Part shown: one piece after another, positions 1 to 7,174 of the stretch
Position numbering within the stretch: position 1 is the stretch's first letter
Layout of the letters: each line of letters begins with the position of its first letter
Assembly: GCA_025934545.1 (NCBI GenBank)
Contig: JAICXV010000056.1
Span: forward strand, 1 to 8,973
Reading direction: 5' to 3'
Origin: Verrucomicrobiia bacterium
GTDB lineage: Bacteria > Verrucomicrobiota > Verrucomicrobiia > Limisphaerales > Palsa-1400
DNA: 8,973 nt
The notes under the pieces: model-generated
Database searches by the model: none
What the model was told of the DNA's origin: nothing
What the model saw: only the letters and a program-made list of their open reading frames with translations
Position numbers and translations under genes: made by a program

Positions 1-714
1 AATCGTACCGAGCGCGACCAGATCCAAAAAGTTTTTCAAATCAAAGCTACTGGCAATCGACGCGTTTTCTTCCCGCAGTCTTTTCACAAGTGCATGCGCC
101 AACTTGAAAGCCAGCCCAACCGAACAAAGCTCTCGAAAGCACGGATCATTTGCCGAGCCGAGTTGCGGATTGACCAACGCCGTCGCATTCGGCGCGGGGC
201 TCGAAACCTGATGGTGATCGAGCACCACGACATCGACGCCCTTGTCCCGCAGCGTCTGAATAGTGACGTTCGACGTCGAACCGCAATCCACTGCCAGCAC
301 GAGTGTGACCGGAAACTTTCGCAGGCAATTATCGACCGCCTCGGCGCTTAATCCGTAGCCTTCGTCAAATCTGTTCGGCAGGTAATAATGCGCTTTCCAA
401 CCAAGCGCGGTCAGCACTTCAACCAACAACGCAGTCGAGGTGACGCCGTCCACGTCGTAGTCGCCGAAAATAACGAGTGGCTCATTCGACCGGCGGGCGG
501 CCAGCATGCGTTCAACCGCCGCTGCCATGTTTGGCAGCAAAAACGGGTCGGCCAGATTCTTCAGTCGCGGATCGAGAAAGACGCCGGCGCGGTCCGGCTG
601 CGAAAAACCGCGGTTCATCAGACAGCGGGCGAGCAGGGGAGAAACCTTCAAAGCATCGGCAAGCTGACAAACCTCCTTTTGATCTGCCGTTTGGATGCTC
701 CACCGATACTTCAT
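1..714 (-). CDS. recJ: Single-stranded-DNA-specific exonuclease RecJ, N-terminal part (3' end outside window)
   Basis: RecJ is a cytoplasmic DHH-superfamily nuclease that degrades single-stranded DNA 5'->3' in recombination and repair. The minus-strand frame is open from the ATG at 714 to the window edge (238 codons), so only the N-terminal part is seen. Visible family motifs: GDYDVDG at residues 84-90 (metal-binding motif I), PNRFDEGYGL at 113-122, AVDCG at 141-145 (motif II Asp143) and LDHH at 165-168 (motif III). The last residues, LVALGTI, match the stretch just before the usual ADVVPL. The start overlaps the stop of the exoD-like gene as ATGA (711-714), and no SD is visible, so translation is probably coupled. 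All catalytic residues in the visible part are intact. Identification is secure; completeness of the rest cannot be judged. Confidence 0.95.
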   Translation of the reverse strand, partial: MKYRWSIQTADQKEVCQLADALKVSPLLARCLMNRGFSQPDRAGVFLDPRLKNLADPFLLPNMAAAVERMLAARRSNEPLVIFGDYDVDGVTSTALLVEVLTALGWKAHYYLPNRFDEGYGLSAEAVDNCLRKFPVTLVLAVDCGSTSNVTIQTLRDKGVDVVVLDHHQVSSPAPNATALVNPQLGSANDPCFRELCSVGLAFKLAHALVKRLREENASIASSFDLKNFLDLVALGTI

Positions 715-1337
715 TTCGTCAGGGACTTTATCACTGTTCCCAGCGTCGCGTAAATCACCCCGAAGGAAAGGACGAAATACGTCGTCGTCGCTGCGGAAGC
801 GGCGTAACCCACCCAGATCATCACCCCGTCCTCTTCCATCATCGTCACCGCCATCAAAACAATCGAATATCCCGGAAATAAATTCGTGAATGGAACCGGC
901 ACAGGCGGAATCGGCAGCGCCAACAGGAAGGCCAGCCACGCAATAATGAAAGCATTGATGCTTTTTGTCGCCCGCCACGTCATCCACGGCGTGCGACGCG
1001 GCTTGACCATCTTTTCGATAAATCGCAACAGACGCACACTGGTGCGAAGCACCTTGTTCATCGCCGTTTTTGGCAATGCCTTATCGCCGACAAATTTCGG
1101 CAATCGCGGCGGTTTCTCAAACGCCAGCGCCAGCGCCAAAAACATAATCACGATGCCGAGCGCCACGCTCATGCCCGGCAGGTAAACCGACGGCAAGGCC
1201 AGTAACACAAACACCAGGTAGAGGCCGCGACCTTCGGTTTGTTCGAGCAGAAAATTCAGCGTCAGCTTTTCCTTTGCAGATTCATGTTCGAGAATGCTCT
1301 GCAAACTCGCGGATAAAGGCTGGTGATGCGCGTTCAC
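711..1337 (-). CDS. ExoD-family (exopolysaccharide synthesis ExoD-like) membrane protein
   Basis: This 208-residue protein resembles the ExoD family, small inner-membrane proteins named for a rhizobial exopolysaccharide gene; the biochemical role is unknown. A soluble N-terminus (1-37) is followed by hydrophobic segments near 39-53, 57-73, 128-145, 153-166 and 172-200. The family-like signature is the Pro-rich stretch LPIPPVPVPFTNLFPG (141-156), followed by an acidic EED-G. The frame could start at an ATG at 1451, but that adds 38 polar residues lying wholly inside the terC coding region. I prefer the GTG at 1335-1337, which overlaps the terC stop as GTGA. No good SD precedes it, consistent with coupling to terC. 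It sits between terC and recJ with overlaps on both sides, so all three are probably one transcript. The family call is fairly sure; the function is not. Confidence 0.82.
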   Translation of the reverse strand: MNAHHQPLSASLQSILEHESAKEKLTLNFLLEQTEGRGLYLVFVLLALPSVYLPGMSVALGIVIMFLALALAFEKPPRLPKFVGDKALPKTAMNKVLRTSVRLLRFIEKMVKPRRTPWMTWRATKSINAFIIAWLAFLLALPIPPVPVPFTNLFPGYSIVLMAVTMMEEDGVMIWVGYAASAATTTYFVLSFGVIYATLGTVIKSLTK

Positions 1338-2281
1338 ACAGACGACGGCGGCGGCTTTTGACGCCACGCGGATACAACGGAAACTAAAATCGATAGAGCT
1401 ATGATCCCGGCGACGATGATCAACGATACGTGGATCGGGATGTGATGCCATTTGGCAATCAGCATTTTGCCGCCGATGAACACGAGCACGATTGATAAAC
1501 CGAACTTCAGATAGCGGAAGTAAAGGATCGCGCCGGCGAGGACGAAATAGAGTGAACGCAATCCAAGGATGGCAAAAACGTTCGAGGTGAAAACAATGAA
1601 TGTCTTTTCGGTCACCGCAAAAATGGCCGGGATAGAATCAATTGCAAAAATCAAATCGGTCGTTTCGACCATCAGCAGCACCAGCGCGAGCGGAGTCAGG
1701 GCGCGGCGGCCGTCAAAACGGGTTATGAATTTTTGGCCGTTGAACTCATGCGAAATCGGGAAAAGTTTTTTGGCTATCCGGATAACAATATTCTTTTCCG
1801 GATCAACCCCTTGCTCGTTCGAAATCGCCATGCGAATGCCCGTAAACACGAGAAACCCTCCGAATACATACAAAATCCAGTGAAAACGCGTAATCAGCGC
1901 GCCGCCGATTCCAATCATAATCCCGCGCATGAGCAGCGCCCCGACGATCCCCCAGAACAGCACGCGATGTTGCTGCGCACGCGGCACCGCGAAATAGCCG
2001 AAGATCAGCACCATCACGAACACATTGTCCATCGAAAGCGACAGTTCGATGACATAACCGGTGATAAACTCCAGCGCTTCGTCGGGCCCGCGCATTGACA
2101 CCAGCGCCCGCGCAAACAGCAGCGCGAGCAGGAACCAAATCACACTCCAGAATACGGCCTCTTTGAAACGAACGACGTGCGCCGAGCGGTGAAACACGCC
2201 AAGGTCCAGCGCGAGGAAGATAAGGATCGCTACAATGAAGCCGGCCCAGTGCCATGGGGTTATTTCAATTAGGGCCAGCAT
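1334..2281 (-). CDS. terC: TerC family integral membrane protein (TerC/Alx-like)
   Basis: TerC-family proteins are polytopic inner-membrane transporters named for tellurite resistance; several members (Alx, YceF/YkoY types) export manganese or help metallate exported proteins. At 315 residues the length is typical. The most diagnostic motifs are ELSLSMDNVFV (79-89, with Asp85/Asn86 in the membrane), VETTDLIFAIDSIPA (205-219) and SNVFAILGLRSLYF (233-246). Hydrophobic segments lie near 12-30, 43-61, 74-98, 107-129, 135-150, 195-220, 228-255, 260-277 and 283-304. The ATG at 2281 begins only 15 bases after a candidate extended -10 element, and there is no SD. It leads an operon with the exoD-like gene and recJ. 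The gap upstream is too short to hold the manganese riboswitch (yybP-ykoY) that often precedes this family. Family assignment is firm; the transported ion is inferred. Confidence 0.93.
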   Translation of the reverse strand: MLALIEITPWHWAGFIVAILIFLALDLGVFHRSAHVVRFKEAVFWSVIWFLLALLFARALVSMRGPDEALEFITGYVIELSLSMDNVFVMVLIFGYFAVPRAQQHRVLFWGIVGALLMRGIMIGIGGALITRFHWILYVFGGFLVFTGIRMAISNEQGVDPEKNIVIRIAKKLFPISHEFNGQKFITRFDGRRALTPLALVLLMVETTDLIFAIDSIPAIFAVTEKTFIVFTSNVFAILGLRSLYFVLAGAILYFRYLKFGLSIVLVFIGGKMLIAKWHHIPIHVSLIIVAGIIALSILVSVVSAWRQKPPPSSV

Positions 2282-2296
2282 TCGTTCAGTCAGTCA

Positions 2297-2305
2297 AATA
2301 TAGCA
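2297..2305 (-). promoter_or_regulatory. Candidate extended -10 promoter of the terC operon
   Basis: On the minus strand the sequence reads TGC-TATATT, an extended -10 (TGn) with five of six bases matching TATAAT. It lies just past the terminator of the upstream unit and 15 bases before the terC ATG, so transcription would start with a leader of only about 9 bases. A weak TTGCTC sits 19 bases further upstream. This is a by-eye motif call only. Confidence 0.4.
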
Positions 2306-2313
2306 CTAGAATG

Positions 2314-2350
2314 AAAAAATGGAGCAAGGAGAGTCAACTCCATTGCTCCA
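2314..2350 (-). terminator. Rho-independent terminator after secDF
   Basis: Read on the minus strand, a stem of 11 paired bases (2321-2331 with 2338-2349, one bulged A at 2342) closes a 6-base loop and is followed directly by six T residues (2314-2319). An outer A-T pair (2320/2350) extends the stem. It lies 26 bases past the secDF stop codon and ends before the terC promoter region, so it should separate the yajC-secDF transcript from terC-exoD-recJ. Confidence 0.85.
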
Positions 2351-2375
2351 CTTTCGAAATTTGACCTGGAACTGC

Positions 2376-4922
2376 CTACGCCCGGGCTTTGATGCGTTCT
2401 TCGCGAGCGTCGGGAGTGCCTTCCATGGTGACGGTCGAAGCCGTCTTCGGGCGCTCGCCCTTATGCCACCAGAGCACAAGCGCGCTGGCGATGTAAATAC
2501 TCGAATACGTGCCGGTGATGATACCGACCAGGAACGTAAACGCGAAATCGTTGATCGCGCCGCCGCCAAACAGGTAAAGCGCCATCGTCGCCAAAAACAC
2601 CGTGCCTGAAGTAATGATCGTTCGACTCAAGGTTTGGTTGAGCGCTTTGTTCATGACTTCCTTGAACGTGCCCCGCACGCCCAGTTTCAAATCTTCACGA
2701 ATACGGTCGAAAATAACGATCGTATCGTTGATCGAAAAACCGATGATGGTCAGCACAGCGGCGACCATCGGCGCGCTCAATTGGCGGCCGGAAATGAAGA
2801 AGATGCCGATCGTCATCAACACGTCGTGCACAACAGCGACGACGGCGCCGACCGAGAACGAAAACTCATATCGGAACGCGACGTAAACCAAGATGCCGAA
2901 TAGCGACAGGAACGACGCGATCACAGCCGATTTCTGGATTTCGACACCGACGGACGCTCCGACATGTTCGCGACCGACGACATGGAATCCGGCGTTTGGA
3001 AACGCCTTTTCCAGCGTTTGTTCGACGGCGGCGCCTTTCCCTCCCTCGGCAACAACTTGTAGAATGTCGCTACTTGCGCCTTTTTGATATTGGATCTGCG
3101 ATTCTCCCACGACCGGTTCAACCGCTTTGCGGATTTGGTCCACGTCCACTTTTTGCGCATACGTCATCTTGACCGCGTCACCACCGGCGAAGTCAATGCC
3201 CATGACGTTATGGCCGCGATGGATTCCATAACCCATGCCGGCGAAAATAATCAGCCACGAGGTAATGAACGCCGGCAATGCCCAGCGCATAAAATCCCAG
3301 TGCGGATTTTTGATGATGTGCAACATGCCGATGCGATTGAGCCAACCGCGATCGAACAGGAAGTCGAAAATCAAACGCGTCACAACAAGCGCCGTAAACA
3401 AGCTCAGCGCGACGCCGATCGTCAGGGTGATACCAAATCCTTTTACCGAGCCCGTTCCGAGGTTCCACAGAATAATCGCCGAAATGAGTGTTGTGGTGTG
3501 CGAATCGAAAATGGTGCCAAAAGCTTTATCGTACGCCGCCGAAATCGCGCCGCGCAGTGATTTGCCCGTCGCCATTTCTTCTCGCAGACGTTCGTAAATC
3601 AGCACGTTCGCATCGACCGCCATACCGACCGTCAGCACGATACCGGCAATACCAGGCAACGTCAGCGTGGTGCCAATCGAACACATCACGCCCAACAAAA
3701 TCACGAGGTTAATCAACATCGCGATCGTCGCCAGCATACCGCAGCGGTGATAGTAAATAATCATGAATAGTGCGACAAACAGGGTGCCCAAAAGCGCCGC
3801 ACGAACGCCGCTGCGAATCGTGTCTTGACCGAGGGTCGGGTCAACCTGCTGGATTTGTTCGATCTGCACCGGGGTTTCCAACGGATTTTCCAAAACGTTC
3901 GCAATGGATTGCGCTTCCGCATAATCCCCCGAACCCATCGTGATCTGGCCACTTCCGCCCGTGATGGCCGATTGGATCACCGGCGCGCATTTCAATTCGC
4001 CGTCGAGGACGATCGCCAATTTCTCGCCGATATGTTCCGTCGTGACCTTGCCGAATTTTTCAGCGCCAACGCTATCCAAAACGAAATCAATTTCAGGTTC
4101 GCCCGTCGTCGGGCTGCGGTTGACGACAGCGCGCTTGATGTATTTACCGGTCATGCCATTGGCGAGCCGTTTTTCGACGAGCTCGGGTTCGACCGATTTG
4201 GTGCCGTCACGATGAGTGATGACTTCGTTCAAAACTTCGTAACCCGGTTCAACCACGCCCTCTTTGATCAGGTCGGCGCTATGGGGATGCACCAGCCGGA
4301 ATTCGAGATAGGCGGCTTTGGAAATATTATTCGACGCTTCGTTTTGTTGCGCCTGCGAAAGACCGGGCAATTGAATCAAGATGTGGCTCGTGCCCGAAGG
4401 TTGAATCACCGGTTCGGCAACGCCTAGGCGATCAACGCGTTTGCGCAACACTTCCGCCGCCTGGCTGACCAGTCGTTGCCGTTCAACATCGCGCACCACG
4501 GCCGCGTTCGCTCCGTTCGTTTCCGCTTCGACCACGCGATTGGTTTGTAGGCCGACCAAAAATTGCATACCGCCCTGCAAATCCAGGCCGAGCTTGATTT
4601 TACCGGAAGCCTTCCGCTGGATACGATTCAGAATGGCGTAAGTCGGATCTTTTTCCGCTTTCGCGTTATAATAGGGGAAATAATTCTGGATGTCGTTCGT
4701 GCCAATCGCTTCGAGCAAATGGGTAAACTCGTGCTGGGGAGTTGGGTCCTTGGCGTTAAGCGCCTGCGCCTCGCTGACGATTTTGTCAAACTTCGCGTCC
4801 GTATGTTGCGCCTCCTGTTTGAAGACAGGGATCAACGGCTGATTTGTTGGCGGATACATTTCCCATATCGACCAGGCAACGAGGAATACGATTAAAGCCC
4901 ACCAGAATTTTCTATTTTTCAT
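2376..4922 (-). CDS. secDF: Fused protein translocase subunit SecDF
   Basis: SecDF is the inner-membrane Sec accessory that uses the proton motive force to pull exported proteins out of SecYEG on the periplasmic side. SecD and SecF are fused here (848 residues). SecD half: first membrane helix 7-21, large periplasmic P1 region with GLDLQGG (112-118), LDGELKCAPVIQ (306-317), then helices near 375-391, 396-413, 422-441, 475-490 and 498-520, with VDANVLIYERLRE at 436-448. SecF half: helix 548-566, GIDFAGG (575-581), a short periplasmic domain, helices near 665-683, 688-710, 717-738, 770-786 and 795-818, with NDTIVIFDRIRED at 732-744. Residues equivalent to the proton-path residues of Thermus SecDF appear present (Asp in VDANV, Asp733, Arg767). 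The ATG at 4922 follows the yajC stop by 7 bases without a clear SD, so the two are probably co-transcribed. A terminator follows. Confidence is very high. Confidence 0.97.
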   Translation of the reverse strand: MKNRKFWWALIVFLVAWSIWEMYPPTNQPLIPVFKQEAQHTDAKFDKIVSEAQALNAKDPTPQHEFTHLLEAIGTNDIQNYFPYYNAKAEKDPTYAILNRIQRKASGKIKLGLDLQGGMQFLVGLQTNRVVEAETNGANAAVVRDVERQRLVSQAAEVLRKRVDRLGVAEPVIQPSGTSHILIQLPGLSQAQQNEASNNISKAAYLEFRLVHPHSADLIKEGVVEPGYEVLNEVITHRDGTKSVEPELVEKRLANGMTGKYIKRAVVNRSPTTGEPEIDFVLDSVGAEKFGKVTTEHIGEKLAIVLDGELKCAPVIQSAITGGSGQITMGSGDYAEAQSIANVLENPLETPVQIEQIQQVDPTLGQDTIRSGVRAALLGTLFVALFMIIYYHRCGMLATIAMLINLVILLGVMCSIGTTLTLPGIAGIVLTVGMAVDANVLIYERLREEMATGKSLRGAISAAYDKAFGTIFDSHTTTLISAIILWNLGTGSVKGFGITLTIGVALSLFTALVVTRLIFDFLFDRGWLNRIGMLHIIKNPHWDFMRWALPAFITSWLIIFAGMGYGIHRGHNVMGIDFAGGDAVKMTYAQKVDVDQIRKAVEPVVGESQIQYQKGASSDILQVVAEGGKGAAVEQTLEKAFPNAGFHVVGREHVGASVGVEIQKSAVIASFLSLFGILVYVAFRYEFSFSVGAVVAVVHDVLMTIGIFFISGRQLSAPMVAAVLTIIGFSINDTIVIFDRIREDLKLGVRGTFKEVMNKALNQTLSRTIITSGTVFLATMALYLFGGGAINDFAFTFLVGIITGTYSSIYIASALVLWWHKGERPKTASTVTMEGTPDAREERIKARA

Positions 4923-4929
4923 TGTGTTG

Positions 4930-5286
4930 TCAGGAAGCCGCGACGGTTTCGCCGCTGCGCTCAGTCACTTCTGCAATTGCAGATTTCAGAACTTCAAGTT
5001 TCGTGTCCGCCGAACGTAATGAGACGGTTTTGTCTTTAATACTCAGGACCACTCCGAGAATGCCGCTCGTGGTGACGACTTTGTCGCCTGCGCGCAGCCC
5101 TTTCATCAACGTGTCATGTTCCTTCGCTTTTTTCTGCTGCGGGCGGATCATCAGCACATACATGATCACGCCAAACATGGCGATGGTGAGCACGAATTTT
5201 ACCGTGTCACCGGTTGGGTTCGACATCGTTTGTTGCGCTTGCTGTGCGAACAAAGGTGTCAGGGCATTCAATACCTCAGAAAACAT
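4930..5286 (-). CDS. yajC: Preprotein translocase subunit YajC
   Basis: YajC is a small single-pass membrane protein that associates with SecDF in the Sec holotranslocon. The 118-residue product has one membrane helix (about 30-47) followed by the family hallmark RPQQKKAKE (48-56) and GLRAGDKVVTTSGI (63-76), then a compact cytoplasmic domain. The helix is preceded by an Ala/Gln-rich stretch, making the N-terminus slightly longer than in E. coli YajC. I chose the ATG at 5286, with GGA four bases upstream as a weak SD; an in-frame TTG at 5295 would add three residues and is less likely. It lies 7 bases upstream of secDF, the usual yajC-secD-secF order. Confidence 0.95.
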   Translation of the reverse strand: MFSEVLNALTPLFAQQAQQTMSNPTGDTVKFVLTIAMFGVIMYVLMIRPQQKKAKEHDTLMKGLRAGDKVVTTSGILGVVLSIKDKTVSLRSADTKLEVLKSAIAEVTERSGETVAAS

Positions 5287-5300
5287 ACGTTCCAAATTGA

Positions 5301-5318
5301 GCCCCGACCTGTCGGGGC
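5301..5318. repeat. Perfect GC-rich palindrome upstream of yajC
   Basis: The 8-base arm GCCCCGAC (5301-5308) is followed by CT and its exact reverse complement GTCGGGGC (5311-5318). It lies 14 bases before the yajC start, so in the yajC mRNA it could form a hairpin close to the ribosome site. No T-run follows on either strand, so it is not an intrinsic terminator. Its right arm and flank (5307-5323) resemble 7175-7190 upstream of the exosortase gene, suggesting a dispersed repeat. Confidence 0.6.
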
Positions 5319-5327
5319 GAGCCGTTT

Positions 5328-5355
5328 AATCTATGGATTAGCTTCCAATTAGCAA
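5328..5355 (-). promoter_or_regulatory. Weak candidate promoter for yajC-secDF
   Basis: On the minus strand TTGCTA (5350-5355) and TAGATT (5328-5333) are separated by 16 bases; each matches four of six consensus bases. It would place the palindrome in the 5' leader of yajC. The rest of the 94-base gap between the EpsI-family stop and yajC shows nothing else convincing. Read-through from the exosortase unit is an alternative. Confidence 0.25.
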
Positions 5356-5380
5356 GTCTAGGTTTGAGGAAATTGCTTGC

Positions 5381-6166
5381 TTATTTCCTGACCAGATTCC
5401 CGCCATTTACGAGCTGATACTCGGGCACCGAAGCCGCAATCAACTTCTTCGCCCGCGCATACGCCGCGTCTTCCTCACCCGGTTGGCAAAAGACCAGATA
5501 ACTGATGTAAGCCCAGCGTTCCAACTCGCCCTTCGTCAGCATGCTTTTGGCAATGGAAATCATCCGGCCGCTGTGCTCGCGCGTCATTTCGTGGTCGTTG
5601 ACGAACCAGAAAATATAAAAACCATGGATGACTCCGCTGCGCGTTTCCTGGCTGACCGTCCATTTCATCACGGGCAGATCGTAAGGCGATGGACTCTCGA
5701 TGCGAATGGTATCGGCTTCTTTTTTATCGATGTTCCAACCGCCACTCGGCAGGCAAAATTCGGGCTTATGAATGCTTGTTCGATCCGCGCCCATCAGCAC
5801 GACATTGGCCGACGCGCCGAACCCATCGCCCGCCGAGTACAACCGCCGACCGTAAGTTGTGTCCCCCGGCAACGTCTGCAGCAGTTGCGTGGTTATCGGC
5901 AGCGGTTCTGAATGATATTCCAATACCTTTTCCGGCAAAGGCACACCTTTTTTGGTGACCACCTTGCCATTTTCATCGCGCAGCTCAACATTTACAACCT
6001 TGACTCCCGGCGCACCGAGTTTCTGATGCGCGCGAAAATAAACCAAACCCGCTCCGCCGAGCGCGATAATCAACAGCGCGGCCACAAACGGCCCCCAATT
6101 TACCGTAGTCGGCTGCTGCGTGCGCACCGCCTTGACCGTCGTTCGATCCATCGTCGGCGCGGTCAC
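5381..6166 (-). CDS. epsI: EpsI family protein (DUF3485), exosortase-associated
   Basis: EpsI-family proteins accompany exosortases, either as separate genes or fused to the exosortase C-terminus; their biochemical role is unsettled. The 261-residue product has a short cytoplasmic N-terminus, one membrane anchor (about 24-44) and an extracytoplasmic domain. The family-like motif HKPEFCLPSGGW lies at 133-144 (His133, Cys138), with a further aromatic motif YIFWFVND at 184-191 and the polar EHSGRMIS at 197-204. The GTG at 6166 is preferred: GGAGG lies 7 bases upstream and it overlaps the exosortase stop as GTGA. The open frame extends to 6271, but that part is inside the exosortase gene. A later ATG at 6151 has no SD. 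Co-transcription with the exosortase is near certain. No PEP-CTERM tail is present, so it is a partner rather than a substrate. Confidence 0.88.
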   Translation of the reverse strand: MTAPTMDRTTVKAVRTQQPTTVNWGPFVAALLIIALGGAGLVYFRAHQKLGAPGVKVVNVELRDENGKVVTKKGVPLPEKVLEYHSEPLPITTQLLQTLPGDTTYGRRLYSAGDGFGASANVVLMGADRTSIHKPEFCLPSGGWNIDKKEADTIRIESPSPYDLPVMKWTVSQETRSGVIHGFYIFWFVNDHEMTREHSGRMISIAKSMLTKGELERWAYISYLVFCQPGEEDAAYARAKKLIAASVPEYQLVNGGNLVRK

Positions 6167-7104
6167 GGCAGCACCTCCGCAGTTTGTAGCGTTGGACCTC
6201 GTCGTTTCTCGATCCAAAAATAGCTGATGACGAACATCAAAACGATGGCCAGCGCAAACGTGAACAACCACGCATATTCATCCGCGCTTTTCGACGCCTG
6301 GAACCCGAACGTCTCTCCGCAGACAATGATGGTCAGCACGCGCAGGATGTTGCAAATGAGCGCCAGCGGAATTGCCAGCAGCACGATCACTGTTCGTTTC
6401 CATGCCTTGTCGAATGTGATCATCGAATAAACCAGCATCAGCGCCGACAACGCGATCAGGCTACGTATCCCGCTGCACGCCGCCGCCACTTCGTAACTGA
6501 AGGTGTGGTGTGGATTATAAATCTGCGTGCCCTGCCGAACCACATCCAGCCCCAGCAGACCGTGCGCAATCGCCGTGCTCACCATCGCTGCGAACAAACG
6601 CAGCGGCAAAGTGATATTCGTCAGCAAATCCAGTGAACTCAGCGGCATGCAATAGGCAAACAGCACAAACGGAAAAAAAGTCGCCTTCATCCAGCGCCAA
6701 CCCCACGTCAGACCAACCAGCGCATAAACGCCCAGGAAAAACCCGACAATCGAAATCCGCGGTTGTTGCACGACATAGCCAGCCAGATGTGTCAACAATG
6801 CGAACGACAGCAATGCGACACCCGGCCACCATGCGCGTTGCGGCAACTCCAGCAATTCCTTCCGCTTCCACCACAGCAATCCGAGCACCGCAAACGGAAT
6901 CAAAACCCCGTGCCCGTCATCGGAGTTCGTTTCCATGTAAGTGTTATACATCCAGCGGAGCAGCGAGGGTGTGTTGTAATAACCGAAACTCGAGTTCCCG
7001 ATGAAATGGAACAGCACGAGCCACGAAGCCATTACAACGATAAAATTCGGCTTATTGGTATTGCGCGGCCAGACCTGGGCAAACTCCTCTTTCAACTCGG
7101 TCAT
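6163..7104 (-). CDS. Exosortase/archaeosortase family protein with an atypical His site
   Basis: Exosortases are polytopic inner-membrane Cys transpeptidases that cut Sec-exported proteins at C-terminal PEP-CTERM-type signals, in EPS-producing bacteria. The 313-residue product has many hydrophobic segments (about 20-37, 68-79, 93-112, 117-133, 142-160, 165-185, 213-230, 238-261, 278-297). The Cys motif EVAAACSGIRSL is at 205-216 (Cys210) and the Arg motif NILRVL at 252-257 (Arg255). The conserved His of the third motif (H-D-x-x-G or H-x-x-Y-G-W types) appears replaced: the aligned stretch SADEYAW (273-279) has Ala274 at the His and Ala278 at the Gly position. The ATG at 7104 is chosen because a good promoter overlaps the alternative TTG at 7143, although AGGA lies 7 bases before that TTG. 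The next gene is EpsI (GTGA overlap). Subfamily and substrate are unknown. Confidence 0.88.
   Translation of the reverse strand: MTELKEEFAQVWPRNTNKPNFIVVMASWLVLFHFIGNSSFGYYNTPSLLRWMYNTYMETNSDDGHGVLIPFAVLGLLWWKRKELLELPQRAWWPGVALLSFALLTHLAGYVVQQPRISIVGFFLGVYALVGLTWGWRWMKATFFPFVLFAYCMPLSSLDLLTNITLPLRLFAAMVSTAIAHGLLGLDVVRQGTQIYNPHHTFSYEVAAACSGIRSLIALSALMLVYSMITFDKAWKRTVIVLLAIPLALICNILRVLTIIVCGETFGFQASKSADEYAWLFTFALAIVLMFVISYFWIEKRRGPTLQTAEVLP
6174..6178 (-). promoter_or_regulatory. Ribosome binding site deciding the EpsI GTG start
   Basis: GGAGG on the minus strand, inside the last codons of the exosortase gene and 7 bases before the GTG at 6164-6166. It is the strongest SD sequence I see in the window and favours the GTG over the ATG at 6151. 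Confidence 0.75.
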
Positions 7105-7114
7105 TGAAGCCGCA

Positions 7115-7143
7115 ATATTACGCCATATCGGGCTTTTTCTCAA
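7115..7143 (-). promoter_or_regulatory. Candidate promoter of the exosortase-EpsI operon
   Basis: On the minus strand TTGAGA (7138-7143, five of six matches to TTGACA) and TAATAT (7115-7120, four of six matches) are spaced by exactly 17 bases. Only 10 bases separate the -10 from the ATG at 7104, predicting a very short leader or a leaderless mRNA. Motif call by eye. Confidence 0.5.
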
Positions 7144-7174
7144 CCTTTGTTCCTGCCAATTCGGTAGGGTCTGA

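Noticed and set aside
1338..1451. Longer ExoD-like N-terminus from the ATG at 1451
   Set aside because: The extra 38 residues overlap terC, are polar and not family-like; the GTGA overlap at 1334-1337 is a more natural start.
1803..2255. Minus-strand open frame of 150 codons inside terC
   Set aside because: Alternate frame of terC with Ala/Arg-rich shadow composition; terC has all its family motifs.
3084..3560. Plus-strand open frame of 158 codons antisense to the SecF half
   Set aside because: Shadow of secDF; no recognisable domain, SD or promoter.
3825..4427. Long plus-strand open frame (200 codons) inside secDF
   Set aside because: Lies wholly antisense to a well-conserved SecD region, has no family motif and an Arg/Phe/Asp-rich shadow composition.
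5351..5381. Possible terminator after EpsI (AGCAAG paired with CTTGCT)
   Set aside because: Only six pairs across a 19-base loop and no T-run.
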